Positions 47,144 through 62,380 of a stretch of 64,000 nucleotides of DNA are shown here, one piece after another (position 1 is the stretch's first letter; each line of letters opens with the position of its first letter). The translations under genes and the position numbers were made by a program. The stretch lies in NCBI RefSeq assembly GCF_000001735.4, contig NC_003071.7:17025443-17089442 (forward strand). The letters are read 5' to 3'. The stretch is from Arabidopsis thaliana (taxonomy: Eukaryota; Streptophyta; Magnoliopsida; Brassicales; Brassicaceae). Below the pieces are notes generated by a model, which saw only the letters and a list, made by a program, of their open reading frames with translations, was not told the DNA's origin and made no database searches.

Positions 47144-48570
47144 TCAAGTTTCCAAGTAGATGAAGCTCTCACTCTTATCCATAGAATTCAAGTCGAAATA
47201 GCATTCTTTATCAAACCAAGAGTCTGGTACTCCTTTGATTTCAACCTTTCTCAAGTCATTGCTTTGCAAGTTGTAATACAGAATGTAGAATCGAGAATGC
47301 ATCTCCACCGGTGCCAAGATCACCTTGCCGTCTTGAGTTGTACCTTTTACGATCAATTCAATGTCTTCGACTAAATGCCTTTGACAAGGCTGCAGAACCA
47401 GAGTCTTTTTCGACCATTCACTCTTCCCAGTGTCTTCCAAAACCCATAAATCCGCGGAACCCTCGTCTTTAAGGTTTGTATGATAGAAAATTGCTATCTT
47501 CCCACCATACTCTATAAGATCCGCCATCATCGTAACTGCAGGCACAACCTCGTCAAGGTGGATCTCCCTAGGTACTGGGATGATAGTCAACTGTTCAGAC
47601 CTAATGTCGAAACTCACAACCACACAATTATAATTATCAGGCCAGGCCATATAACGCACTACTGATCCACTGGTAGACCGTCCTTCCGTGGAAGGGGCAT
47701 GATGACGATAATTTTCCAGTGGAACAACCTTTTTCCACGAACCTCCAGCTTCTAGTGCGAAGACCCAGTGCTCTGACTTCAGATTACCCAAACGTGGCAA
47801 TAGCGAGGATATCGCAACCGTGCAGACTAGTTTGTATTGATCACTAACAGGGTCGTGTCCGATGTAATACCGGGGATGATGCTTCGTTTGACCTTGTTGA
47901 GCTACAATGTCGGACTTTATGGCGGGTAAGGTCAAGAGTTGTTTGGTGCTGGGGTTATAGATACGCGCCTTTTTTCTGCGAGAGAAACACATCAAGCCAC
48001 GAACAACGTTCAAGAAGAAGCCTCCCATCCCTGGGATGCTCAAATCTTGCTCGACCACCACGAAAGAAGTGTTGCCTCGAGACGGTGATGATATAGATAG
48101 CAGTACACGGTGCCCGCCGTCATCCTTTAAACACATGTATAGGCGTGGTTGTTGTCGTGTGACCGTAGTATATAAAAGGTTGCAAAAATATCGACTAGAA
48201 ATGAGGGATGACCACTGCTTAGAGACGCACTTGAACCTCGTCAGGGAGGTTAAAGGAAATCTCATAAGAATTTCCATCACATGATCAAGATCAAAATTCT
48301 GCAGTAAGTATTCACATATATCTTCTTCTTCTTTCTTGTTGGGTGGCGGCTAGACCAAAAATAGTAGCAAATAAGAACGGTTTAAACTTATAACATGAAA
48401 ACCACAAGTCAAAATTCAAACTTTAAGCCAAAGAAAATAATCGCTACGAATTGGCGTATTTATACCTGAATTTGATCGGAATCTCCGAGAGAGACGACCT
48501 GGGCAATGCTCTGACATTCCTCCTGCTCTGACTCCGCCGCTTGTTTCAGATCCTTCCTTCTTCTCTTCAT
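47144..48570 (-). CDS. F-box/FBA protein (At2g40920 type) with eroded F-box start
   Basis: Two exons, 48570-48466 and 48349-47144, join in frame to 436 aa. Exon 1 is a close copy of the first exon of the neighbouring gene ([20 protein letters not shown]), with the same donor. In exon 2 the F-box begins unusually: where the paralogues read CEIPPDL this one reads [13 protein letters not shown], followed by the normal MEILMRFP and [17 protein letters not shown]. The FBA part is complete: [46 protein letters not shown] and [12 protein letters not shown]. The changed helix 1 may weaken Skp1 binding (inference). The splice acceptor TCTAG/CCGCC is my choice; an alternative start inside exon 2 (MEILMRFP) would drop the leader. 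Confidence 0.82.
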
Positions 48571-48740
48571 CTCTTTTAACTCTTCAGCTCAATTCTATTC
48601 AAAACCAAAATTACAACCAAAAGAGCAAAGGGGTCTCTTATTCTTGTGTGCTTTTGGATTTTGAATACGGAAATCGACGATATTAGGGGTTTCGAATTTG
48701 TGCAGTTGGAAGAGCAACGCATTACAGTTTGTTGATAAGA

Positions 48741-48769
48741 ATATATATATATATATATATATATATATT
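48741..48769. repeat. (AT)n microsatellite
   Basis: AT dinucleotide run of about 14 units upstream of the second F-box gene. Confidence 0.95.
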
Positions 48770-48789
48770 ACGGTTGGGCCACGATGGGC

Positions 48790-49462
48790 CTTCTTATCTC
48801 TTTTACGTGGGCTGTTATTTATTTTGTTAGCATGTTATATAATATTGTTGGGCCAATATAGGCCTCGTTATTTATGAAGTTTTTCTCGACGAAAAAATAG
48901 GAAAAACAAAATAAAATTCGTTTTTTTATTTTTAAATAGATTTTATGAGAATAGTTACATTTTTATATAGAAAAGATTTTTCATATTTCTATTTACATAA
49001 TCACATGCTAAACCACAATTTATAATTGGTTTGGTTCATTCTGTTATAAGCAGTTGGCCAAAGCTCGGATTTGCAGATAATAATGACACATCGATTTATG
49101 CTTTGAGCCTTGATGAGTTTTACAAGATTAGTGTGTATAGAAGAGCACAGATGATTATTTTTTGGCACATGCTTGTTTGTTAGAGCAGGCATCATCTTGT
49201 TGTCTCTACAAAAGATGGTGAAGAATGAAGCAGACCCTTTTAACTTTGACCATATAAACAACAACTGTCATTCATGAAACCGAGATAAGCATAAAGCGCT
49301 TTCTCAAATTAGTAGAGTGCTTCTCTTTTGTGTTCTTGATTGATAATAAATGTTAACGAGGGTTCGGTGGATTTATGGGTAGGAGACTAATCTTGACAGA
49401 AGAAAAAAAAAAAACTTAACTGTATTCTTATCTGGTACACAAACAAAAGTCAAAAGTATTGG
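48790..49462. other. Spacer between F-box copies 2 and 3
   Basis: Promoter side of the second F-box gene and 3' flank of the third. It carries the second copy of the duplicated intergenic block. TTGGGCC and GGGCC motifs occur near 48773-48862. No gene recognised. Confidence 0.55.
49025..49291. repeat. Duplicated intergenic block, copy 2
   Basis: Counterpart of 46404-46630, same orientation. It has about 40 extra bases, including an insertion after GGTTCATTCT and one after CCCTTTTAACT. See copy 1. Confidence 0.85.
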
Positions 49463-50674
49463 TCAAATTTCCAAGTAGATGAAGCTCTCACTCTCATCCA
49501 TAAACTTCAAGTCAAAATTGCATTCTTTATGCAACCAAAGGCGTGGTACTCCTGTGATTTCAACCTTTCTCAAATCATTGTTTTGCACATCATAACACAG
49601 AATGTAGAACTGAGAACGCATCTCCAAGGGTGACAGTATAACCTTGCCGTCTTGAGTTGTACCTTTTACGATCAAATCAATGCCATGGACTAAATGCCTT
49701 TGGCAAGGCTGCAAAACCAGGATCATATTGGACCATTTCTTCTTCCCAGCAGCGTCTTTCAATACCCATAATTCTACCAAACCCTCGTCTTTAAGGTAGC
49801 TATGACTGAAAATTGCTAATTTTCCATCATACTCTATAAGATCCGCCTTCATCATCAGTGCAGGCACAGGCACATCCCAGATTTTCCGAGGTAATAGGAA
49901 GGTAGTAACCTCTTCAGACCTAATGTTGAAACTCACAACCGCACACTTGTACAAATCAACCCAGGCTAGATAATGTACTACTCCATCGATAGACCGTCCT
50001 GCTGTGGCAGGAGCATGGGGATGATAATTTCCCAGTGGAACAACTTTTTTCCAGGAACCTCCAAGTTCTAGTGTGAAGACCCAATGCTCTGAGCTCATGT
50101 TTGCAAACAATTTCGAGTATATCAGAATAGTGCAGACTAGTTTGTATTGATCATTAACAGGATCGCGTCCAATATAGTATTGGGTAGTCTTCAGTTGACC
50201 TTGTTGAGCTGTGATGTCGGATTTTACGGAGGGTAAGGTCAAGAGTTGTTTGGTGCTAGGGTTATAGATACACGCCTTTGTTCCGAACTGGAAACACAGC
50301 AAGCCAGGAACAGAGGCGAAGAAGTAGCCTGGGATGCTCAAATCTTGGTCGACGAGTACAAAACAAGTGTTGTCCGGTGACGTTGATGATAGTAGAACAC
50401 ATTGCTTGTCTTTGGCCACTAAACACATGTATAGACGTGGTTGTTGTTGTTGTTGTCGTGTTACACAAGTAAATAAACGGTTGCAAAAATATCGACCAGA
50501 GATAAGGGGTGACCACTGCTTTGAGACGCACTTGAACCTCATAAAGGACTTTGTTGGCAATCTTATAAGAATTTCTATCATGAGATCAGGAGGGATCTCG
50601 CAGTCGTGCCTATTGCACATATCTTTGATTCCTCTTCTTCTTCTCTTCCTCTTCATACTCCTCTCTCGTTGCAT
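49463..50674 (-). CDS. F-box/FBA protein (At2g40925 type)
   Basis: Single exon of 403 aa from the first in-frame ATG at 50674; codons above it start only at TTG. It opens with a strongly basic stretch ([12 protein letters not shown]) in place of the separate first exon of its neighbours. A complete F-box follows: [20 protein letters not shown] and [17 protein letters not shown]. The FBA_3 region holds [52 protein letters not shown] and [15 protein letters not shown] short Gln run (QQQQQ) comes from a variable CAA tract at 50439-50456. It is the most divergent of the three tandem genes; the target is unknown. Confidence 0.88.
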   Translation of the reverse strand: MQRERSMKRKRRRRGIKDMCNRHDCEIPPDLMIEILIRLPTKSFMRFKCVSKQWSPLISGRYFCNRLFTCVTRQQQQQPRLYMCLVAKDKQCVLLSSTSPDNTCFVLVDQDLSIPGYFFASVPGLLCFQFGTKACIYNPSTKQLLTLPSVKSDITAQQGQLKTTQYYIGRDPVNDQYKLVCTILIYSKLFANMSSEHWVFTLELGGSWKKVVPLGNYHPHAPATAGRSIDGVVHYLAWVDLYKCAVVSFNIRSEEVTTFLLPRKIWDVPVPALMMKADLIEYDGKLAIFSHSYLKDEGLVELWVLKDAAGKKKWSNMILVLQPCQRHLVHGIDLIVKGTTQDGKVILSPLEMRSQFYILCYDVQNNDLRKVEITGVPRLWLHKECNFDLKFMDESESFIYLEI

Positions 50675-51271
50675 GACTGCTGGACGAAAAACCAAACCCA
50701 ATAGATTTTGACAAAGCGCTACCCACAAACTTATATCAAAACCCTAAGTACTCTTGTTCTTACTAATTAGGAAGAGGAAGTTCTTTCATGTTTCCCGGTC
50801 ACGGTTGGTGGAGATATCAAGGAGGCTAGCGTTGATTTTTTAAGCCCATTCGTTCAACAAAGCCCATTAAGAAACTTGTCTTTTTGTTTTTGGGCAAACT
50901 AGATAAAAAACCTTGTCTACTACATATTTAGACTGAGTCTTGTGATTATGTGTCAGTGACAATAACAGTACTGCTATTATGCCAAACACAATCTATACAG
51001 AAACTGACAGAGAAGGAGAGACAATATTCATCTCTGTTAATTAAACTACTCAGAACCCAACTCCACTAATTTACAATAGATCTAAACCTAATTGTCACTC
51101 TTATGGGTTCCAAGTTGCAGACAGCTGTGTAGAGATTACTACTGGAACCTGCAAGACGCGTAAACACAAGTCCACAACTACGTTTCAGTGATCTAACTAA
51201 ACTTCTTTTAAGAATCTTTTTAGAATTAAATTTGGTATTTGTTACCTCGGAGATTGTCGTTTTGAGCAGAC
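50675..51271. other. Spacer between F-box cluster and UBP5
   Basis: About 600 bases: promoter of the third F-box gene and 3' UTR of UBP5, which may contain a 3' UTR intron near 51150-51240. Nothing else recognised. Confidence 0.5.
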
Positions 51272-56750
<5,479 letters not shown>

Positions 56751-57756
56751 ATCTCGAAAATTAGGAGAAATTCGTTTCAGCTAAAGTCAGCTTTCGCGAA
56801 TTCTAGCTATGAAGAGAAGAATCTAAAGCTGAGACAACGCCGAACAACCGTGCTTCGCCGTACGACTCCGGCGAGAGTAAAGCAAGGCGGTGGATATGAT
56901 AAACCCTAACGGCTTTTTTGGGGGAGACAAAGTAGAGTGAGCCGCTCGCTAACAAAAAGTCGGAACCTCTTTTTTTTCTCTCTGAAACAGATCCTTGCTG
57001 GCTTCGCTCCTTAGATAGTCATTTCGAAATAGGTCCCCAAAAAAATCCACCACCATTTATAAATTTAAGAAAAAAAACAATTTTTGTTGACCAACATTTT
57101 TTTTTTTTGCTCTTGCACTAATTGAAAAGGTTGATTTAAAAAGATATCTTAAAATTGTTAGATTTTTTTTTTTTTGTAACTTTTATTTTCTCAAATTGTT
57201 AGATATGAAACTTTAAACAATGGTTGGAAAGAAACATTTTACTAATAATGAAAAATTTATTAATGCGTAAATTGATGTTTTGAGATTAATATATAAATAA
57301 CATGTTGATAAGAGGCCTGGTCAATTTACTCAACGTGGAAACTCCATCTCTCTTCTTCTGGAACCAATAAATAAAATAAAAGTAAGCTCTTTCTCGTGAA
57401 TCTCTGAGTTAATGCGCTAAACTAATCTCTCCGTTGAGCTCAGGTAAAGAGTTGTTTCTATTCACATGTATCTGATTATTTCTTCTTGGGTTTAAAGTTT
57501 ACTCTTTTATCTCGTTTTCGCTGATTCGTCTTGTTCTCTCTTCCGATCCTTTTTTTGTCTCTGCTTCTTGCTCTGTTCGTTCATTTACTTATCTTCTCCA
57601 TCTCACTACCTTTTTGATTTAGCTGCTGTTGTAGTAATTGTATATATGTTCATTTTGATGCAATTCAAGGTACAGATGTGTTTCTTGGTGTCAATTTTCA
57701 GGCTCTGTGGTAAATAAAGTCCTGTTCTTGATATTGGTGGTTTCATCAGAATTAGG
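56751..57756. promoter_or_regulatory. Divergent promoter between UBP5 and the PLAC8 gene
   Basis: About 1 kb between the two start codons. AAACCCTAAC (telo-box) lies at 56901-56910, near the probable UBP5 start. A 5' UTR exon of the PLAC8 gene ends near 57444 (GAGCTCAG/GTAAAG), followed by an intron to about 57701 or later. Poly-T runs lie near 57098 and 57168. Confidence 0.55.
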
Positions 57757-58774
57757 ATGAAAGAGAAGAAGGGTCATTACGTGCCACCATCTTATATTCC
57801 ATTAACACAGTCAGATGCTGATACTGAAGTAGAGACCACTACTCCAAATCTGGAAATTGCTGTTTCTGAAAGCACAAAAGATGATCCGAGACAATGGTCA
57901 TCTGGTATATGCGCTTGCTTCGACGATATGCAGAGCTGTATGCTACTACTCTCTGTCATCCAAACCTTCTTCATTTTACTACACGAATCAAATTTGTTAA
58001 AGGTGCCTCTTTGCATTGACCTGTGAAATTGCCATGTGTTAGTGTGTTCAGATATGTTCATAAAGATAAGTGTGGTTCTGGTTGATAGTTCTTGCAGAGT
58101 TTTTTTTGGTTTAGAAGAATAACCAAGTGCATTTCTTGAATAGGCTAGGAAGAAACTTAGATTGCTTATGTTTTGAGCTTCCTTGTGTTACTTCTCTAGG
58201 ACTTGATTCTGTTTTCTTGTTTATGCTGAAGATCATTTAGACAATGGTTTGAAATGAACATTACAACTTACTGTGGTTTGTTTCGTATGCACAGGTTGTG
58301 TAGGTTTGTTCTGTCCTTGTTATATCTTTGGCAAAAACGCAGAGCTTCTGGGGTCTGGAACATTTGCAGGACCCTGCTTAACCCATTGCATCTCCTGGGC
58401 TTTGGTCAATACCATTTGCTGCTTTGCAACTAATGGCGCATTGCTCGGTCTACCGGGATGCTTTGTGTCATGTTATGCTTGCGGGTACCGCAAATCATTA
58501 AGAGCCAAGTACAATTTACAGGTTAGAATTTCTCAAACGACACATATGTGGATAATACCATTAGGTATGTATGTGGCGCTTCTGACTGATTTAACATTCT
58601 TTGATTCAGGAGGCTCCATGTGGGGATTTTGTAACACACTTCTTCTGTCACTTGTGTGCCATTTGCCAAGAATACAGAGAGATTCGAGAACAAAGCAGTG
58701 GTTCATATCCTCTTGACATGAAGATGGCTATCACCAATGCCCCCTTGGCTCAAACCATGGAATCAGCTAACTGA
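57757..58774 (+). CDS. PLAC8-family cysteine-rich membrane protein
   Basis: Three exons, 57757-57937, 58295-58521 and 58610-58774, join in frame to 190 aa. The PLAC8 domain covers about residues 45-175. It opens with WSSGICACFDDMQSCCVGLFCPCYIFGKNAEL, given here as its Cys-rich start, has two hydrophobic spans (CLTHCISWALVNTICCF; ALLGLPGCFVSCYAC), and ends FVTHFFCHLCAICQEYREI. The family includes plant cadmium-resistance (PCR) and cell-number-regulator (FW2.2-like) proteins at the plasma membrane. This member has CPCY in place of the classic CCPC motif, so transport activity should not be assumed. A truncated copy lies beyond ERS1 at 61935. Locus from memory: At2g40935. Confidence 0.88.
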
Positions 58775-59192
58775 TCACTTTGTCTCATTGAGCTTCCTTG
58801 TTTATTTTGTAGAAGACATTTTTCTTTTCATCGACTTTTGCAATGTATTTGAGAAGTTTGATGAGTAAGTAAAACTTTCTAAGGTAATTTATCATATATA
58901 AAAAAGAATTTGTGAATCTGCCACAACCACAAAATGTTGCTCTTTTCGTGAAGATTTATATCGTTTATTTAGTAGTGAATTCCAAAACATATTCTCTAAA
59001 GTAATGTTCAATAAAATATAGTGAGAACAGATAAGGTACCTCTCCCCGTATATAGGATTTTTATTTTACATATTACATCCAACAAAATCCAATAAGTTAG
59101 ATCACACCGTCCGGTCATGTATTTTCTTCTTTCTCTTGCTGCTGTGTAGTTAAAAAGTCTCACCTCAATACAAGTCTTTCCAACGTAATGTA
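58775..59192. other. Convergent 3' UTR region
   Basis: About 420 bases between the PLAC8 stop (+) and the ERS1 stop (-). AT-rich; no other feature. The first 110 bases are the part copied into the pseudogene at 62080-62194. Confidence 0.6.
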
Positions 59193-61377
59193 TCACCAGT
59201 TCCACGGTCTGGTTTGTGATTTAGCTGCAAGATGTAGCGCCATTGAACCACTGCTACTGCTTGGACCGTTGCAGATACCAAGCCTGATGATGAACGAAGC
59301 TGTGCAGCCTTTCTCTAGGCCTTCACTTTCTATCCACATGTATCCTCCCATTAGCCCGACAAACCTAACCAGAGACATCCATCAACAGAAACTTGCCTTT
59401 TAGCTATTTGTAACACCATCTGCTTATAACTTATATATACTTTTGGGTTGTTACCGTTTACAGAGAGCTAGCCCGAGTCCTCCACCGGAATGGTTCCTCT
59501 GAGTTCCGGTCCGAGGCTGTACAAATTTGGTAAAGAGCAAAGGAATGTCTTGTGTGTGAATTCCACACCCTGTGTCCTTCACCTGCACCATGATTATAAC
59601 AGTAAGAACACAGTAAGAAGCTTAACTTTGTAGTTTAGTAATTTGTAGATTGGGTCTAACCTGCACACATAGGTAGAAGTGACTGTCACTGAGAACTGGA
59701 AAAAATTCTGGAGATGGTAATTCTTGTAAGGACTCGGGTTTCATGATAGAGGCTATTATGGAGATGTAGCCTTCCTTAGTAAATTTCACAGCGTTGCCCA
59801 TGATGTTAAGAATTGTTTGCATCAGACGTTTCTCATCACCAATAGCATAAGTTGGTAAGTCTGCAGACAGAATCAGATTCGTTGATAGTTTCTTCACTGA
59901 TGCGATTGGCTTTATCAAAGAGATGACCTGCAGATTCAAAGCGCCCATGTTATTCATGTAAGACATATATAATGGACTTCACTGGTTAATCAGGGGGATT
60001 TAGTTACCTCTTCAAAGATCGCTTGTAGACTGAATGGTTCATTTTCCAAGAGTAAGCTCCCATCTTCCAATCTCGAAAGATCCAGAACGTCGCTGATTAG
60101 TGTAGCCACAAGATTGCTGCTTTTCAGTATTGTCTCGATCATAACTCTTTGCTCTGGAGACAGCTCAGTCTCAAGGAGAAGAGAAGAAAGAGAGATGATG
60201 GCATGCATCGGTGTCCTCATCTCGTGGTTCATAACAGCTAGGAAATCATTTCGAGCATGTACTGCCATCTCAGCCTCTTGACGAGCCTTGTCTAAAGCAA
60301 AATTCTGCTCCATAAGCTGGTCACGAGCGTGCATGGATTCTTCCAAAATTGCAGCATGTGAGAGAGCCACAGCCACCTGAATGAAGTGAGAGTCAGGGGA
60401 CAAAACAAAACACTAAAAGCTGGTAAAGCAACTTGACACACAACCAAACATATACAAGTAAAGAGATGGACCTGATCCGCCACGTTTTCTACAAGCTCTA
60501 ACTCATGGTCTCTCCATTTTCTTGCACCATCGGTTGGGAGAATCAGGACCATGATAGCGTAACCTTTGCCAGAGAGATCCGACCAGTCACTGCCTTGGAA
60601 ATTAGAGAGATGTAAAAGAGGAACACGGACAGAAACAACCTCAGGAGGTGAATATCTCCCAACCGGAGGCCCAATCTTAGCCAAAGGACAAGAATGAGGT
60701 ATGTGCATAGCTTGAGCGCTATTGAAGAGTTCATTAATAATCGGGAGATTTATCGGCACACTGCTTCCAACTTGTATTTTATGACTCAAAGTATGAGAAA
60801 GCTGCAAATATAAACCACTTTGAGAAGGCATCCACAACGCACATTCCTCAAGACAAAGAGTTTTACCAAGCTCAACAAGAGTGGTTCTTAAAATAGTATG
60901 CCTATCAAGAGTTCTTCTAATTCCATGAGTAAGCATCCTAACATGCCTACCAGTCTCCTCTTGTGTTAAAATAAGACCCATTTCTCTATCTAACTCATCA
61001 GCTTTCTTCTTGAGAAACAATTCCCTGTTCTTAACACTGAGAAGATCAGGAATAATATGAACCAACATCAACGCGGTAGCACACGACACAACCGCGCAAG
61101 AGACTTTAGCAATAGTCATGACAATGGCAACGGCTTTGGAATGCATGAAGAACATCCATAGGTTGATGAAATGCGTAGCTCCACAGAGAATGATAAAGGC
61201 TCCAAACTGCATAAGCACCCATTTGTAAGGGAAGAAAGCAGACTTTTGCACGAAATAGATAAGCTCGAGTGGGATTGAGAAGTATGCAAGAGCAATCAAC
61301 GCATCTGAGATGTATTGGTACTTCACTAACAGATCATCTTGATTCACATGCGTCTCAAAACAATCGCATGACTCCAT
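59193..61377 (-). CDS. ERS1: Ethylene receptor ERS1
   Basis: Five exons, 61377-60472, 60376-60008, 59927-59661, 59582-59455 and 59364-59193, give 613 aa. The start is the [13 protein letters not shown]; the frame above it opens only at a non-ATG codon. Cys4 and Cys6 form the dimer disulfide. Three membrane spans follow, with Cys65 and His69 (ILCGATHF) binding the copper that holds ethylene. A GAF domain covers about residues 155-310. The histidine kinase has His353 (VMNHEMRTP), the N box [16 protein letters not shown] and GGGLGLAL, so it is a complete subfamily 1 kinase. There is no receiver domain, which distinguishes ERS1 from ETR1. The protein sits in the ER membrane and represses ethylene signalling through CTR1 when unoccupied. 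A 5' UTR intron is likely above the ATG. Confidence 0.98.
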
Positions 61378-61934
61378 TTTTGGAGCTCTGACTTGTGTTG
61401 ACCTGGTCAACAAAACTCAGATATCAGTGGAGACTAGATTTGGACTAGAGCTATGGAAAAGAGATACAAAATCTATCCAGAAAATTGAATCTACAAAATG
61501 AGATTGATTCCTCGATAACACAACACAGATCGATCAGATGAAATGTTACTAAAGTAGTGAAATCAATCTTCATCGATAGATAGATCCGATCAGAAGAGAA
61601 TAAATAGAAAGTTTGTTATCCCGAGACGGCACAGTACCTGGAAGAGAAGGATTCATGACGGCGGAGCTATTGGTGGTGTGAGCCTCATAGCTTTGGGTAA
61701 TGATGAAAAAAAGAAAGTTCAAGTTCGTCTTCCTGATTGATCCGAGCGTTATGAACTTGAAGAAATGAGAATCCAAGCGTAACAGTGTGATAAAGAAGAA
61801 ACCAATGAGAGGTAAAAGTTTTTGATGATTTTTTTTTTGCAAAGAGGGAAGTTCACGTGTTATAGGCCTACTTGTTACATTTAAATAATAATATTATTAG
61901 CTCTCTTTTTCTGACAATGAAATAAAGAAATTTT
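61378..61934 (-). promoter_or_regulatory. ERS1 5' leader and promoter
   Basis: Contains a probable 5' UTR intron: a CTCTTCCAG/GTACTG donor on the minus strand near 61637, with an acceptor near 61400. The upstream promoter part is short because the PLAC8 fragment and bZIP17 follow within 1 kb. Confidence 0.5.
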
Positions 61935-62194
61935 AAAAGTGAGCTCAGGTTCATGAATCTGAGGGTTCATGCTAATCCAATTCTCTCTCCGTCGACCTTC
62001 AGGTAAAGACTTCTTCTTCTGTCACTTGTGTGCTCATATTCTCCTGCTATCACCGATGCCCCCTTGGCTCAAACCATGGAATCAACTAACTGATCACTTT
62101 TGTCTACTTGGATTTCAGCTTCTATTGTAGAATGACATTTTTTGGTCATCGACTTTTGCAATGTATATGAGAGGTTTGATAAAACTTTCTAAGG
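61935..62194 (+). pseudogene. Truncated copy of the PLAC8-family gene
   Basis: Similar to two separate parts of the intact gene at 57.3-58.9 kb, in the same orientation. Positions 61935-62008 match its first 5' UTR exon and donor (TTCAGGTAAAGA versus CTCAGGTAAAGA). From 62009 on it matches exon 3 (CTTCTGTCACTTGTGTGC), then skips about 50 bases. It continues through CCCCCTTGGCTCAAACCATGG and the stop into the 3' UTR (CATCGACTTTTGCAATGTAT). Exons 1 and 2 and all introns are missing, so no PLAC8 protein can be made. Confidence 0.88.
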
Positions 62195-62380
62195 CTATGA
62201 GTTTATAAAAGGTAAAAAAAAAAAGTTACAGCATTCGGATTCTACATCTGGAAACAAAAACCGGACAACGGTATTAGCTAAGGATATTACGTGATACCAG
62301 AGAGCAGGTATTTATTCTTTTACATACAAAGCCTATATGAGAGAAGACCTGCTGATATATGTTTCAATCCTCATATGTCT

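Noticed and set aside
50675..50728. 18 extra N-terminal residues for the third F-box protein
   Set aside because: The extension starts at TTG, not ATG, and has no counterpart in its paralogues.
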